Shown here piece after piece: positions 9,165 through 20,208 of a DNA stretch of 64,000 bases (position 1 is the stretch's first letter; every line of letters begins with the position of its first letter). Both the position numbers and the translations under genes were made by a program. The stretch lies in NCBI GenBank assembly GCA_036874045.1, contig CM072335.1:24497501-24561500 (forward strand), written 5' to 3'. The notes below the pieces were generated by a model, which saw nothing but the letters and a program-made list of their open reading frames with translations, searched no databases and was not told the DNA's origin. Source of the DNA: Cymodocea nodosa (lineage: Eukaryota > Streptophyta > Magnoliopsida > Alismatales > Cymodoceaceae).

Positions 9165-12100
9165 CGATGCAGGCATGAAAAGGCACAGAAGGAGACAATG
9201 GCAGGAGATGAAATTTTGAAACGAAACGAATTTTGTGCTCATCATTCCTACTGTTACCGAGTCACGTCAGTTGGGTTTCTCTCTTCCTTTCTTTCTTTTT
9301 TTTCCCCTCTTTTCTTCCATGGATCATTTTGTATTATTACCTGTGAGCTACGAGGAAACCAATGAAGTTGTAAATAAGAACTCTGTGGTCCTTCGGATTT
9401 TTCTTTCTTTGGCAATGTTAGTCAGCGTTGGGACATATAGAAACCCTGAACACAAAACTTGATGGGGGTGGTTTCGAACGCTTCGAGAAGGAGGAAGCGG
9501 CGGTGGACGGTGGATGGATGGGGTGGCGAACGAGTGGGCGTCGATGGTGTTTGCTGCAGAGGTTGGGCGGGCGGCCAGGGGGGTTCTGCAGGGCACGCAC
9601 AGATCATGATACCGTGGAAGAAGATAGAGATCGAGGAGCATGAATAGATTATTTACTTATTTTTTTATTCATTCATTCATTCATTTATTTACATTGGGAT
9701 GTCGTGATGATCGAGAACATGAAATTATAAAAATATTTTGACCAGGAAACATGGACTTGACAAACGCATGAAATGATAATAACCGTGTATAATAACAAAT
9801 AATATACGTAAGTTTGGACAAATACATCCATGTAATGAATGACATGGAAGTGAGTAATTCTTGGAAGTTAACGATGGGACGAGAGTCGGTGGCATCTACG
9901 TTGCAAACTTTTCGAAAACTCTCGCACAAATAGCAGGTGGGGTAAAAAAGTTAGGGAATGAGAGGATGATGGGACGGTGATTGATCGTATGTGCCACCGG
10001 CGACGACCATGCATGTGGCCGCGCGTTTCCCCGATCGGTAACGAGGGGAAGCGCCAACGCGGAATGCAGACAAAGACGCCCGCTTACACGTACACCCATT
10101 CACAGGGTGGTGTAGGTGTGGCGAGGGAGAGGACGGTGGGTTGGGATGGAGGAAAGAGATAAGATTAGCCGGCAACTGTGTGCGCTCCCTCTCGAACAGT
10201 AGTTTCCTGGGGGGGGGGGGGGGGGGATGGTCGGATGTCTTCTTCCTTATCCCTTGCTTTCGGATATTTTTATTCTTTTTTATTGGGAGATGAGGCGAGG
10301 CCTTCACTTCTCTTTCCAGCCTGGAAGCGGTCCGAGGGTATACAATTTGCGTCTTGGATTATTATTCCGGTAGATCAGATGTATAGCTAATAATTGGTGT
10401 GATAGCTTGCTTCCTGTCTGGGTCATTCCCCTCTTTATGGCCCTGACCTTGATTTTTTGTATCCACACACAAATCTGGAATTTTGTTTGGAGCCTATGTC
10501 CATAATCATGTGTTTCTATATATATCTATGGTTTTCCCATCTGTGGATCTACAGGTAAGCAACAATTATACTGATTGATCCCGAGAAACTCCGCAGCCAA
10601 ATCAAAGGCAGTCACCAACCAAGAGTTTGGCGTGGTCGGTTTTTTAAGCCCCCCAGACGATGGGAAAGAAAGTGGAATGAAGAAAAAACTCGAAAAGGTC
10701 AATCAGTTTGGATCGATTTAATTCCTTGATGAAACATTAATTTCATACAAAAGTGCGGCAAAGATTAGCACAGATTGTTAGCCGGCCCTATCATCTCCTC
10801 CTTCCAACAAAACAAACAGGCTGCCTTCCTCCCTGTAAATGGAACGTACACTAGAAAATATTTTGCTTGCCAGAGAACCAGCTAAGCTAGCACACAATAT
10901 TGGAAGGTAATAAATAGCCTTGGTGCTGGTTGAGGTTTTATGGTAAAACTTAGAAGCCAATCTAAGCAAGGCTTTGGATTCTTACAATCTATATGCCCCT
11001 TGCCATTTACTTACTGGCAACATGTGTTACTTCTACTTCTATGCAAGGGTGCCTCCTCTCTCCCCTCTTATTCATTATATGTTTGAAGGATTAAATTGCT
11101 GTTTACTTAGGAAAGCAACGTGGAGGAGGAGGAGGAGGAGGAGGAGGAGGACCAGTATTATATACCTTGCTAGCTATGAATGGTAGCACCCGGAACTTCT
11201 CACATTTCTGCTTTGGTTATGGTGTTCAAAATCTTTGGAAATAGCTCTGGCATCTCAAATCCTCACCTTCTTTCACATATATCTGGTCTAAAAGTTAAAC
11301 ACCGCCAAATCCTGCATTCTATTTGGCAGTCAACTCAACATGGGGGACCTGAATATTTCACAAGTTCAAGGTCTGCCGGGGATCTGGGGAGCATCGAACA
11401 TCTCCAATTCTTATGCTAGATTGTACCAAGGTGTTAAGGTAAGATTCTTACAGAGGTTGGGAACCCCTGTCGTAGGGTGCCAGGACTCCTCTGATCAAAG
11501 CTACGCCGTCCTCTGTTTCCAATTATTTTGTATGTTTTCTGCTCTCCTCACGGTTAACCGATGCATCAATATGTCAGAAAGGAAGCCGTGTCGCCATTGT
11601 AATGAGGAGAGAAGAGCTGATCTGCATCATCATGAATTCCACATTTTGGTTAACGTGATTGATCCGTAAGGACCCACGGCATTACACAAACATTAGTTGA
11701 TATTTCTATTTCTATTTCAAGTATAGCCCTTGAATTGCCGGTTTCAATAATTAAACCTCACGTACCTCGGTGGCTGGAGGAGTATTAATTCTCTCCAAAC
11801 GCATGATATTTGCCTTGCACAGATTAACTTTTAATGGATAGCTTTAAAATATCTCTCAGGAATTGCTAAAAGCTATCGTTGATTTCTAATGGTGGTAATA
11901 TGTTTGGTTGGGATGCTCCATGGATTAGAAATTGCCATGTGTTAACGGTGATAATACGTTTGATTAAGAATTATTATAAATAATTTTTTATGGGTGCTTC
12001 ATTAGGATTAGTAGCTTCGAGGATGCTCTTATAGTGTGGATTGTATGAAGGGGAGGAAGGAGACAATCTGGAATCACCAGTTAGCCAAATTGCATGAAAC

Positions 12101-13680
12101 TAGAAAAATGGAGTGTAGGTTTAAAGTATGCATGATCATTTGTCTCCTAATTTTGATGGAAAAAAAAAAAAAAAAAAAAAAACCAATTCAACGTATTCCA
12201 AGTTAGTTAGATATTTTTCCTTTATTAGAAAACAAAACCGATTCTTACATACAATGAATTATTATACTCATTGTCAAACAAATTTGAAATAAAATTTTAA
12301 TATAATATTAAAACAAGTTCATATACATCCACTTCTAAACATTTTATAAGTATATAAATAAGTCGTAAGTGAGGTGAAACGTTGAAAATGTTTCACGTTA
12401 ATAAAAGTAACAACAGAATTGAATCTTACATACGATGAATTTATTTGCTTATTGTCAATTAATTTCGATATCCTTTAACTTATGTGAAAGAAAGAGTTAG
12501 ACCCACCCACATGCGTCAAAATAACTCAACCGTTTAGTCAATTGGGTGTGATTAAAGTGCGTGCTCGTTCACCGAAGTGGACCCGTTTGACATTACCGGT
12601 GGTGATGATGGAGTTGATTAAATGCAAATTAGTAATTAAGATGAGTAGTAAGCATGCATACAGGAAGAAGAGATGAGAGTGCCGTCGATCTTATTGGGCA
12701 CGATGAGATCTCGAGGAGAAAGGGAAAGTTGTTTGGTTCTAGATTTCAAACATTATTGATTAAATAAGTATCGTACACGTATTACCACCCCTAATGAGCT
12801 CAAAAAGTTTACCAGGCAAGGTTAATGGAAGAAATTAAATCAACAGAAGACCCAATCAACAATATTAACGAAGCCTGATCCTCACAGGGTGGTTCTCGTT
12901 GGGGCCGTATCCAACAGTCGCGATCCTGGCAAGAGTTATTTAGCCTTCCACATTTTCATTTTCCCCTTGGAATTGTGTGCGTTTCGATAGATTTTTTTGG
13001 GTTTCTAAGGAAAAAAAAAAAAAAAGCCGAAAAATGCAAGTCGATCGATTTAACGTCACAGAGCAACGTACGTTGCCTTCCTTCTCCGAAAATCGAAATC
13101 TACTGGGCTGATTCTACCGTACACCTTGAAATCGAAGTAAACAGTACCGATCAGAGGTAATTAATCTTTGACGGGACGAGCGCGAAGCTCCTGGACGAGA
13201 CGATAAGACGCGGTGGGCGGGGAGTGAGAGGAGCACATCACGGGACGGACGGCTTCCATGCATGGTCACCGAAAGCAGCGTACATCAACCTGTAGAATTT
13301 TTGCAGACCACAAGCAGAAGCTAAGGTAATTACGCGCACCGTGAGGTTCACATTCGTACTCGCTTACTCGTCCACAATCAACTTCATCCCCCATTAAAAA
13401 TATTTTGTAAGCAAAAAGCATGCCACCTTCTGATCTTGCCGAATCAACGCCTTTGTTTGTTAATAATTACTGCAACGAAATTAAGTTAATCGGCCAGTGG
13501 TCATGACATCGTTCTCCTGAAAGTGTGGAGTACTTCCTTTTGTAAATCCTCCCTGAAGTGAAAGTTTTACCTTTTGGAGGAAAGGAAGGAAGGAAGAAAA
13601 GATCTGCTCCGGGTGGTCCACTCGGTGACGGGGAGTTGTGGGGCGGAACGCGGAAGCCACCACGACCACCCATTCATGTA
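9165..13680. other. Intergenic between LBD and RBCS
   Basis: No convincing gene. 9165-9400 is probably the LBD 3' UTR. Simple sequences include a CATT tract (about 9666-9688), a G19 run (about 10208-10226), GGA repeats (11122-11151) and an A23 run (12160-12182). 11180-11670 has moderately long open frames on the + strand but no recognisable domain. The remainder is AT-rich. Confidence 0.45.
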
Positions 13681-13689
13681 CTGCGGGGG

Positions 13690-13749
13690 ATAAGATGAGG
13701 GACATGTGTCGAGCAATCCAAGCAGGACTGCAGGAGGGCAAACGATAAG
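13690..13749 (+). promoter_or_regulatory. Paired I-box elements of the RBCS promoter
   Basis: GATAAG occurs twice in the sense orientation, at 13690-13695 and 13744-13749, about 145-205 bp upstream of the TATA box. I-boxes (GATAAG) are characteristic of light-regulated RBCS promoters and are bound by MYB/GATA-type factors. I did not find a perfect G-box (CACGTG) close by. Light control is inferred from these motifs and the gene family. Confidence 0.6.
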
Positions 13750-13893
13750 GTTGCGATCCCCCGCGTGTGGTGGTCGAGGTGCAATGTCGTCATCGACCCT
13801 TCATCCGACGGCTGAGAAGAGGGCTTGGGCTTTTAGAACCTTGGAGGGTCGTTGGATTTATGCGTGAGATGGGGGGGAGGGAGCTGCCGTGGT

Positions 13894-13901
13894 TATTTAT
13901 A
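13894..13901 (+). promoter_or_regulatory. TATA box of RBCS
   Basis: TATTTATA lies about 105 bp upstream of the RBCS start codon. It predicts transcription start near 13925-13930 and a leader of about 70 nt, normal for the gene. Confidence 0.7.
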
Positions 13902-13999
13902 GGATGGAATAGCCCATCCTCTCAAGCGACTGTTCTAGGCGAAGAAGTTGAGGAAGGAGAAGGAGGAACAGCTTGCTCTTGGCGGTGGTGAATTCTCTA

Positions 14000-14276
14000 A
14001 TGGCTTCTTCCATGATGGTGTCGTCTGCAGCGACCATGGCTCGCGCCACTCCAGCCCAGGCCAGCATGGTCGCACCCTTCACTGGCCTTAAGTCGTCCTC
14101 CGCCTTCCCCGTCTCCCGCAGGCCCAACGCCGACTTGTCCACACTCCCCAGCAACGGCGGCAGAGTCCAGTGCATGATGGTAAATCATACTATATAGCTG
14201 ACGTCGTATTTGGGGAGCTTCCTGCTCTGTCTCCCCAAGTTTTTAATTTATCGTCCGCATGCTACTGATTAATTAA

Positions 14277-14313
<37 letters not shown>

Positions 14314-14805
14314 ACCAGTGAGTTTGTATAAATGTGGAATTAATATTTGTGTTTGACAGGTGTGGCCGCCCGAGGGGAAGAAGAAGTTCGAGACATTCTC
14401 GTACCTCCCCCCATTCTCCGACGCGGAGTTGATCAAGGAGGTCGATTACCTCCTCCGCAATGGCTGGGTTCCCTGCATCGAATTCTCCAAGGTTGGTGTG
14501 GTGGACTTGTTTATTGGCGTCAGTCGGTCGTTCCTCGACCCTGACAATTGATTAAGTTGAACCCGTGACCGCAGGAGGGCTTCATCCACCGTCAGAACAA
14601 CAGGTCCCCCGGGTACTACGACGGCCGGTACTGGACCATGTGGAAGCTGCCCATGTTCGGCTGCACCGACCCTAGCCAAGTACTGGCAGAGCTCGGCGAG
14701 TGCAAGAAGGCATACCCCAACTACTTCGCCAGGATCATCGGCTTCGACAACAAGCGCCAAGTCCAGTGCGTCAGTTTCATTGCCTACAAGCCCCCCGGCT
14801 TTTAA
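14000..14805 (+). CDS. RBCS: Rubisco small subunit, chloroplast precursor
   Basis: Three exons, 14000-14179, 14360-14491 and 14575-14805, join in frame to give 180 residues. The small subunit caps the L8S8 Rubisco holoenzyme in the chloroplast stroma and supports CO2 fixation in the Calvin cycle. Residues 1-58 are a typical transit peptide ([12 protein letters not shown]..., with [12 protein letters not shown] and the NGGRVQC processing site). The mature chain includes [28 protein letters not shown], the invariant [20 protein letters not shown], and ends FIAYKPPGF. Intron 1 falls after mature residue 2 and intron 2 after about residue 46, the two positions common in dicots; grasses keep only the first. 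The mature N-terminus reads MMVWPP where MQVWPP is usual. No frame damage is seen, so it should be functional. A leaf-expressed, light-regulated gene is expected from the promoter. Confidence 0.98.
14281..14308. repeat. (CA)14 microsatellite in RBCS intron 1
   Basis: An uninterrupted CA tract in the first intron, 100 bp from its donor site and about 50 bp from its acceptor. Length variation would be expected; it does not touch the splice sites. Confidence 0.95.
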
Positions 14806-15868
14806 TTTAAGTTGCCCGCCCACACCACCATCGGCGCCCGCCTCTCTGTTCCCGTCTGTTCTCGTCGTCCCCTGTCAATAATTATTGATTGCATGCATGC
14901 TCTCCAACGTACGTACTAGAATGAGCTGATCGATTTCAGCGTTGGCCTTTTTTTTGTTTGTTGGTGAGGAACAATGTTGCTCAAGCTCCGGCTCTATTCT
15001 CTACTGATATATCTTCTTCTTTACATCCATGCATGTATATTATCGGTTGTGATCGCATATATCCCCTTTTGGTGGTTTGCAATCTAGCTTGTTTTCAATT
15101 CGTACCAATGGTAAACAGGATAAGCAAGCTTTTATTTGTTTGGATATTCTTTAATTTGGTTCATCGATCGTGTCGATTCTTTCCTGATAATTAACACTTG
15201 TGGCAGAGAGTTCATTTAACGAACGAATCACGTTAATGGTTTAGTTCATAAGAATAATGATACTTGTAAATATTCTTATATGATTTAAATTCTAGCCAAA
15301 GAAGGTTATCATTATCCATTTTAATTATGTGAGATATCGGAGGATTTTGGGGATGACAGGAGCAATCTCCGTCCTCAACAGAGACGCCACAGGACTTTAT
15401 CCAATCAAATTGTCCAGGTCAGAAATCTAGCAGACTTCCTTCATATCTTCGAATCTTAATTAATCAGATGGGCGAAAATCCAATCGAACATCTTCTGAGT
15501 CCTACTTACAATTGAAAATCACCACCATTTATAGATTCAAGATTGACGTTCGGTGACAGAACATGCAACAGATGTTAATCACAGAGCAGCATTAAACGAA
15601 ATGTCTGGGTACAACCCTGACTAACTTAATGTTCTCCCTTCCAAAACCTGAGGAAGCATATGCTATTCTTCTGGGATCAATATTAGAGAACTAACCCAAA
15701 ATGCTACCGTTTTCATGCAAAAAGCTGAGGGAAGATCAATTACGGTCCTCTCCTGATGCAGAACCCTGTCTTGAACGCATAATTAATACAGGACGGTTAT
15801 CTCCTGATGCAGACGTCCAATCCAACATTATTTGATGACACGCCAACTTGTCCCTCCTTCCTTTCTCT

Positions 15869-15894
15869 ATTACATGCATAATTATGCATGTAAT
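15869..15894. repeat. Perfect 26-bp palindrome
   Basis: The half-site ATTACATGCATAA is followed without spacer by its exact reverse complement. It contains two CATGCA cores, the RY motif bound by B3 transcription factors, in opposite orientation. No gene begins immediately beside it. Confidence 0.9.
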
Positions 15895-16809
15895 TAATAC
15901 CACACACCAGTAACCTCTGTTATCTAATATCCCTGCTTACTTAATTAGCACCTCCTAATTATATTGTCAGTTGAGGCTTAAGCATCGCATTTACAACCTT
16001 CAAAAACACTAATTGAATAGAAGACTTATATAGTGGAAGGAGGAGAAGATATAAAATACAGCATCCATTGTTTGTGCACTTGTCCCGTTGATCACATGCA
16101 TGGGTATCAATTAGACTTCCTGCTTCAGATTTCTTATATCTACGACCACTACCATCTCTTCTGGACATTGGTAGATGAGTGGTAGATGCATGAGATTGAG
16201 ATCCACGCTCCTTACTTCTCTCCGAAGACCGAAGTATTTCCTGGTATGAAATCAAGAACACTGTTGGGTACATGTTTAGATATTTTTTCTATTATATTCA
16301 TGTGTAGTTTAGTAAAAATATGACTGACTGACTGTTAATTTACAAACTTATAGATTTGCATGTGAAGGAAATGCATTTAGTTTTATATTTACGTATCTAA
16401 TGTTTCTTTTTAAATGCTAGATGTATATGATTTGAACATTAGTAGTGTGTTGAGTAAGATAACAATCATGTCAAGATAAAAATATGTTCACTAATTATAT
16501 AGATCTGTTAAAATAGTTAGAAATTATATCGTTTTTCAGGTTTTGTTCAATGCATAATGTTTTTTTTGTAAGTGTTTCTCGTAGTTTCCAAGTATTGAAC
16601 TTACAAGTTGAAGTGACGAAAAGTTAAATCACACCCCTTCATCCATAATCTTTTTTATAATAAAATAGAAAATTGTACAGACTTGAAATCTTATACTCTA
16701 ACCAACAACGTAGTTTAAAATAACCTCCACCGGTGAAGTATATACACCTCACTACCTCGCATGGCGTTGTAATATTAACTACAATATTTAATACAACTCC
16801 GAAGATGTT

Positions 16810-16810
<1 letters not shown>

Positions 16811-16851
<41 letters not shown>

Positions 16852-16854
16852 AAA
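16811..16854. repeat. C31 then A13 homopolymer tract
   Basis: 31 consecutive C bases (16811-16841) are followed directly by 13 A bases. The opposite strand is an uninterrupted G31 run. An antisense open frame through it would encode poly-Gly and is not a gene. True length is uncertain because sequencers slip in such tracts. Confidence 0.9.
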
Positions 16855-16938
16855 CATATAACTTCTATTTAAACTTCGAAATCTACCCACCCACCCGCCA
16901 TCGACGCTCCAGATCTCTCGAGCCATGTGGTCGAACCG

Positions 16939-17095
16939 AATCACGTGCATCGTCAATGCCATTCCACCGATCACGTGGATCGCCTTCATTGCCCATCTTC
17001 CGCTAACGACATCCCTTGGATTCCATGTATTCCGCCCGTCACGTGCATCGCCTTCATTGCCCATCTTCCACCAACCACGTCCCTTGGATTGCTCC
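16939..17095. repeat. 68-bp tandem duplication carrying G-boxes
   Basis: A segment starting TCACGTGGATCGCCTTCATT at 16971 is repeated at 17039 (TCACGTGCATCGCC...), and both run through a ...CCCTTGGATT end. A shorter related start (TCACGTGCATCG) lies at 16941. Each carries CACGTG, so three G-boxes (about 16942, 16972, 17040) stand about 30 and 68 bp apart in a GC-rich island inside AT-rich DNA, roughly 1.6 kb upstream of the next gene's TATA box. Confidence 0.7.
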
Positions 17096-18703
17096 CATCG
17101 TGGACTTTTCTCGAGCGCCTTCGGCGACGATACGTTATTAACATATGAAAATATATGAACTTTTTAAAATATATTATTTATATGTCAATTCAAAAATTTA
17201 ACCGTTCAATTAAAAGCATTAAATGGAGGAAACCTCAACTCTACAAATTTTACAAAATACTTAGTTATTTTAATTAAAATAATCGCTGGAGATAGAGAGC
17301 GAAACGGAAAGAATCGAGGGAATCAGCCATCACCACTCGTTCTGTCAGGACCTTATCGCGAAAAGTCCACGACGTGGATGTCCCTCAATTGACGATATAA
17401 GTATAATCCGATTTTTTTGCAAAAAAAAAAAGTATTATCCAATTTTTAAAAATAATCTTCTTCGCAGATATATTTTACGGGGGAAGTGAGAGGAGCCGAC
17501 GAAAACCTCACATGCGAGCATGTGCAATGATCCTTATCGTCAACACCTACTTTATTGATTATTAATTAATTTGAATGTGGAATAACATTTCTATCAAAAA
17601 AAGAAAATTTTAAAAATAAAACTTACCTAACTCTACTTTCCGAAACGCCAATTGTAGTATACACATACGATCTGGTCTTTCGTTATAAAACGATTATTAC
17701 GTACTTGATTTTTAGAAATTGCCTTTTATGTTATTTCAAAAAGGATACTGAATTTTGTCTTCTTCTCACGTATCATGGCTCTAATTATGGGATTAGAATT
17801 TAATGTAGTGGAATACCAATTGAGATATATTATATTGCACTGTTAGATTACGTTCAATGACCGTAATCTTGCATGTACGATATGTTTGACTGACGTTAAT
17901 ATTGGAATTTTATGTTACTTGAATCGCAATAACTTGCTTATGACCGAAACACAGAAGTTGATTTTTTATTTATTTTATATTTGATCGATATAATTGCTAT
18001 TTTATTTTTAATAAAATTTTAACTTATCTTTTATGTTTGATTGTTAAACTATAAAACATGTTTAGTTGAATAGAAATTACGTAGAATTTTTCTTTTAATC
18101 TGAAATGATTATTTTATTGCATAATACTTCAAAGGTCTTTTTCTACTCTATTCACTTAGCTTTAATCCTATAAATAATAATCTTCTATAATTTCTCTATT
18201 ACTTTATGATAGTGAACTAATTATATACGTTTATCATTATTTCTATTTATGATATCTTAAATATTTCAAGTTTATGTGATGATCACAACAATCACCATCC
18301 TCTTTCCATTTTACTTTTCTTTTTCCCGTATTTTCTGTTTTTTAAAATTCATCGGAGTACATTTTTTGAAAAATCGCCCACCTTCTCTTTTACCATTGAC
18401 CTTTGTGGACGGAAATGCCGTACGTAAAAAAGCGGTAGTGATTTAACTTTTTCGAGACACAAATAAATTCAATATTCACAGAAATAATTAAATGGAGAAG
18501 AGACCATACAAAATAATTCATCTTCTATTTTACTTGAACGGAGAATCAGATTTAAACGTAAAATAATAGAGTAAAAAATAACTTACATGACGTTACCGTT
18601 AATCACGTAAGAAGAAAAAACATTACATTACTGACCCGAAAAAAATCTATTGTATAATTTTCATTCAAAGAAATACCGAATTTTCTCATTCCATAAAAAG
18701 AAC

Positions 18704-18711
18704 TATAAATA
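18704..18711 (+). promoter_or_regulatory. TATA box of the 19-kb gene
   Basis: TATAAATA is about 325 bp upstream of the chosen ATG and is followed by a CT-rich stretch typical of plant leaders. It implies a leader of about 290 nt. The leader has no in-frame upstream ATG continuous with the coding frame. Confidence 0.6.
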
Positions 18712-19029
18712 TTTTCCACCTTGTGATCTCTGCCTCCTCTCTGTCCTCACCCTTTTTTGGCCTCGTCTTTCTCGCTTTTCCCGTTGTGTGTGTGGTGGGT
18801 ATGGTTTCTCCTTCGTCCTCTTCCTCCCCCTCACCTCTTCCTTGCAGGTAGAGATAGATAGAGAGCAAACAGATAGGTAGGCCTTGCTCAATAGGTGAGG
18901 AAGAACAAGAAGAAGAAGAGGAATCTTATCTTTCTATTAAGATCGGAAGATTTTGTTTGTTCTTCGAGTTTTGCTTCTCTACGTCTTAGTGCTTCCAGTT
19001 TCGGGGAGGAGGAGAGAAGTGAGGAAGAG

Positions 19030-20208
19030 ATGCAAAGGATGGATCGATTTTGTAGTGCACAGATCTATTCCTCCGACGAGGCGGTGAGGGATGCTTCCGA
19101 GTACAAGGACGTTGTGCTTTGCCCCAAGCCTCGCCGCCTTGGCCAGCTAATCGGCAACGCTTATGGCATCAAACCTCACAGGTTCCGCTTGAGGTACTTA
19201 TCTCGCAGTCCATACGCTTCTGTAATTTACATATATTCCCTTCTGTAAAAGTTATCCCTCTTTTTAGTTACAGGATTTTTTATTCATGTGTAATGGAGAA
19301 GTCTGTTAGTTTTTCCTCCCGCCGCTCCCGGTGTAGAACTCTCATGTGTTTCTTTTGCTGTTACCTTCTTGTTTCAGCCATCAGGTGGATCTGAATGATT
19401 CGGCCGCCGTCGGAAACGAGATTTTTGATTTGATACTAACAAAAGTACGTTCTCCAGCAAGATGGACTTTCCCCCCTTTCTTTTCGTGTTTTGTTTTTAT
19501 CTTTTTATTTGGACAAAATCATCGTTTACGGGTGTATTATTAAAATTCGTGACGAGTGTTTTTAGAAATTTTGCTTTTGCTGGTTTACGCGACGATGTCT
19601 CAAGGCTTCAGCCATCTAGTAGCGATTATTTCGTTGACTTTTTATTATATATATATTCGTAATAGATCGAACGTTTTATCTCGCTTTGTATGGTTTGCCA
19701 TCGTTTATGTTGTTTGGCCTCCTCGTCGAGCATATGACCCTTTCCTGACTTACGAATAAAACCATGTTAATCGTTATTTCTATGGGAATTTAGAGATGCA
19801 ATGGTTTAATAAATTTAGTCATATTTCTATTTTCTCGGAGTTTGACATCAGGTCCTTGACCTGTATGCTGGTGTTCTTCCGCAGGATTACTATGATGGTC
19901 TGGATCAGCAGCACCCGGGGAGTGAGATTTCCTCCTCTCCCCCTTATTTTTGTGGATCCCCACCAAGCCGATCAGCTAACCCACTAGTACATGATGCTCG
20001 ATTTCTCGAAGAGAAGCATAACTCCACCACCCCTTCAACCCCACCGTTCCTGTCACCAAGCTCACCCCTGTCCCCGTCTGCTGGTGCCAGAAAAGGAGGA
20101 TGTGCCCGCCCAACCACCAAGTTCGGCCCCAACCCGGCCGTGAGGATTGAGGGCTTTGAATCCCTCAACAGTGATAACCGCGGCTGTGGCATCCCTGCCG
20201 TTGCCTGA
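19030..20208 (+). CDS. Unnamed plant-specific protein (CPKPRR family)
   Basis: Three exons, 19030-19193, 19378-19444 and 19885-20208, splice in frame to 184 residues with GT-AG introns. Recognisable family segments are KDVVLCPKPRRLG near the N-terminus, SHQVDLNDSAAVGNEIFDLILTK bridging exons 1-2, PPYFCGSPPSRSANPLVHDARF in exon 3, a Ser/Pro-rich stretch, then ARKGGC and FGPNPAVRIEGFESLNSDNR...CGIPAVA at the end. I recognise this as a land-plant family of small proteins (Arabidopsis At5g16110/At1g13390 type, from memory) without an established biochemical role. No signal peptide or membrane segment is visible. Exon 2 is only 67 bp. The ATG follows GAAGAG, and another ATG three codons later is also possible. 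Confidence 0.88.

Larger units (their letters stand above)
14806..18690. other. Intergenic between RBCS and the 19-kb gene
   Basis: 14806-14930 is probably the RBCS 3' UTR. The rest contains no gene I can support. Two items are listed separately: a palindrome at 15869-15894, and the homopolymer and tandem-repeat region 16811-17095. 17150-18650 is AT-rich with nothing recognisable. Confidence 0.45.

Noticed and set aside
11180..11669. Overlapping + strand frames of 79 and 109 codons
   Set aside because: Possible gene relic but no domain, no consistent splice pattern and no promoter seen.
16639..17064. Antisense 141-codon frame with a poly-Gly run
   Set aside because: It is held open by the C31 homopolymer and the 68-bp duplication.
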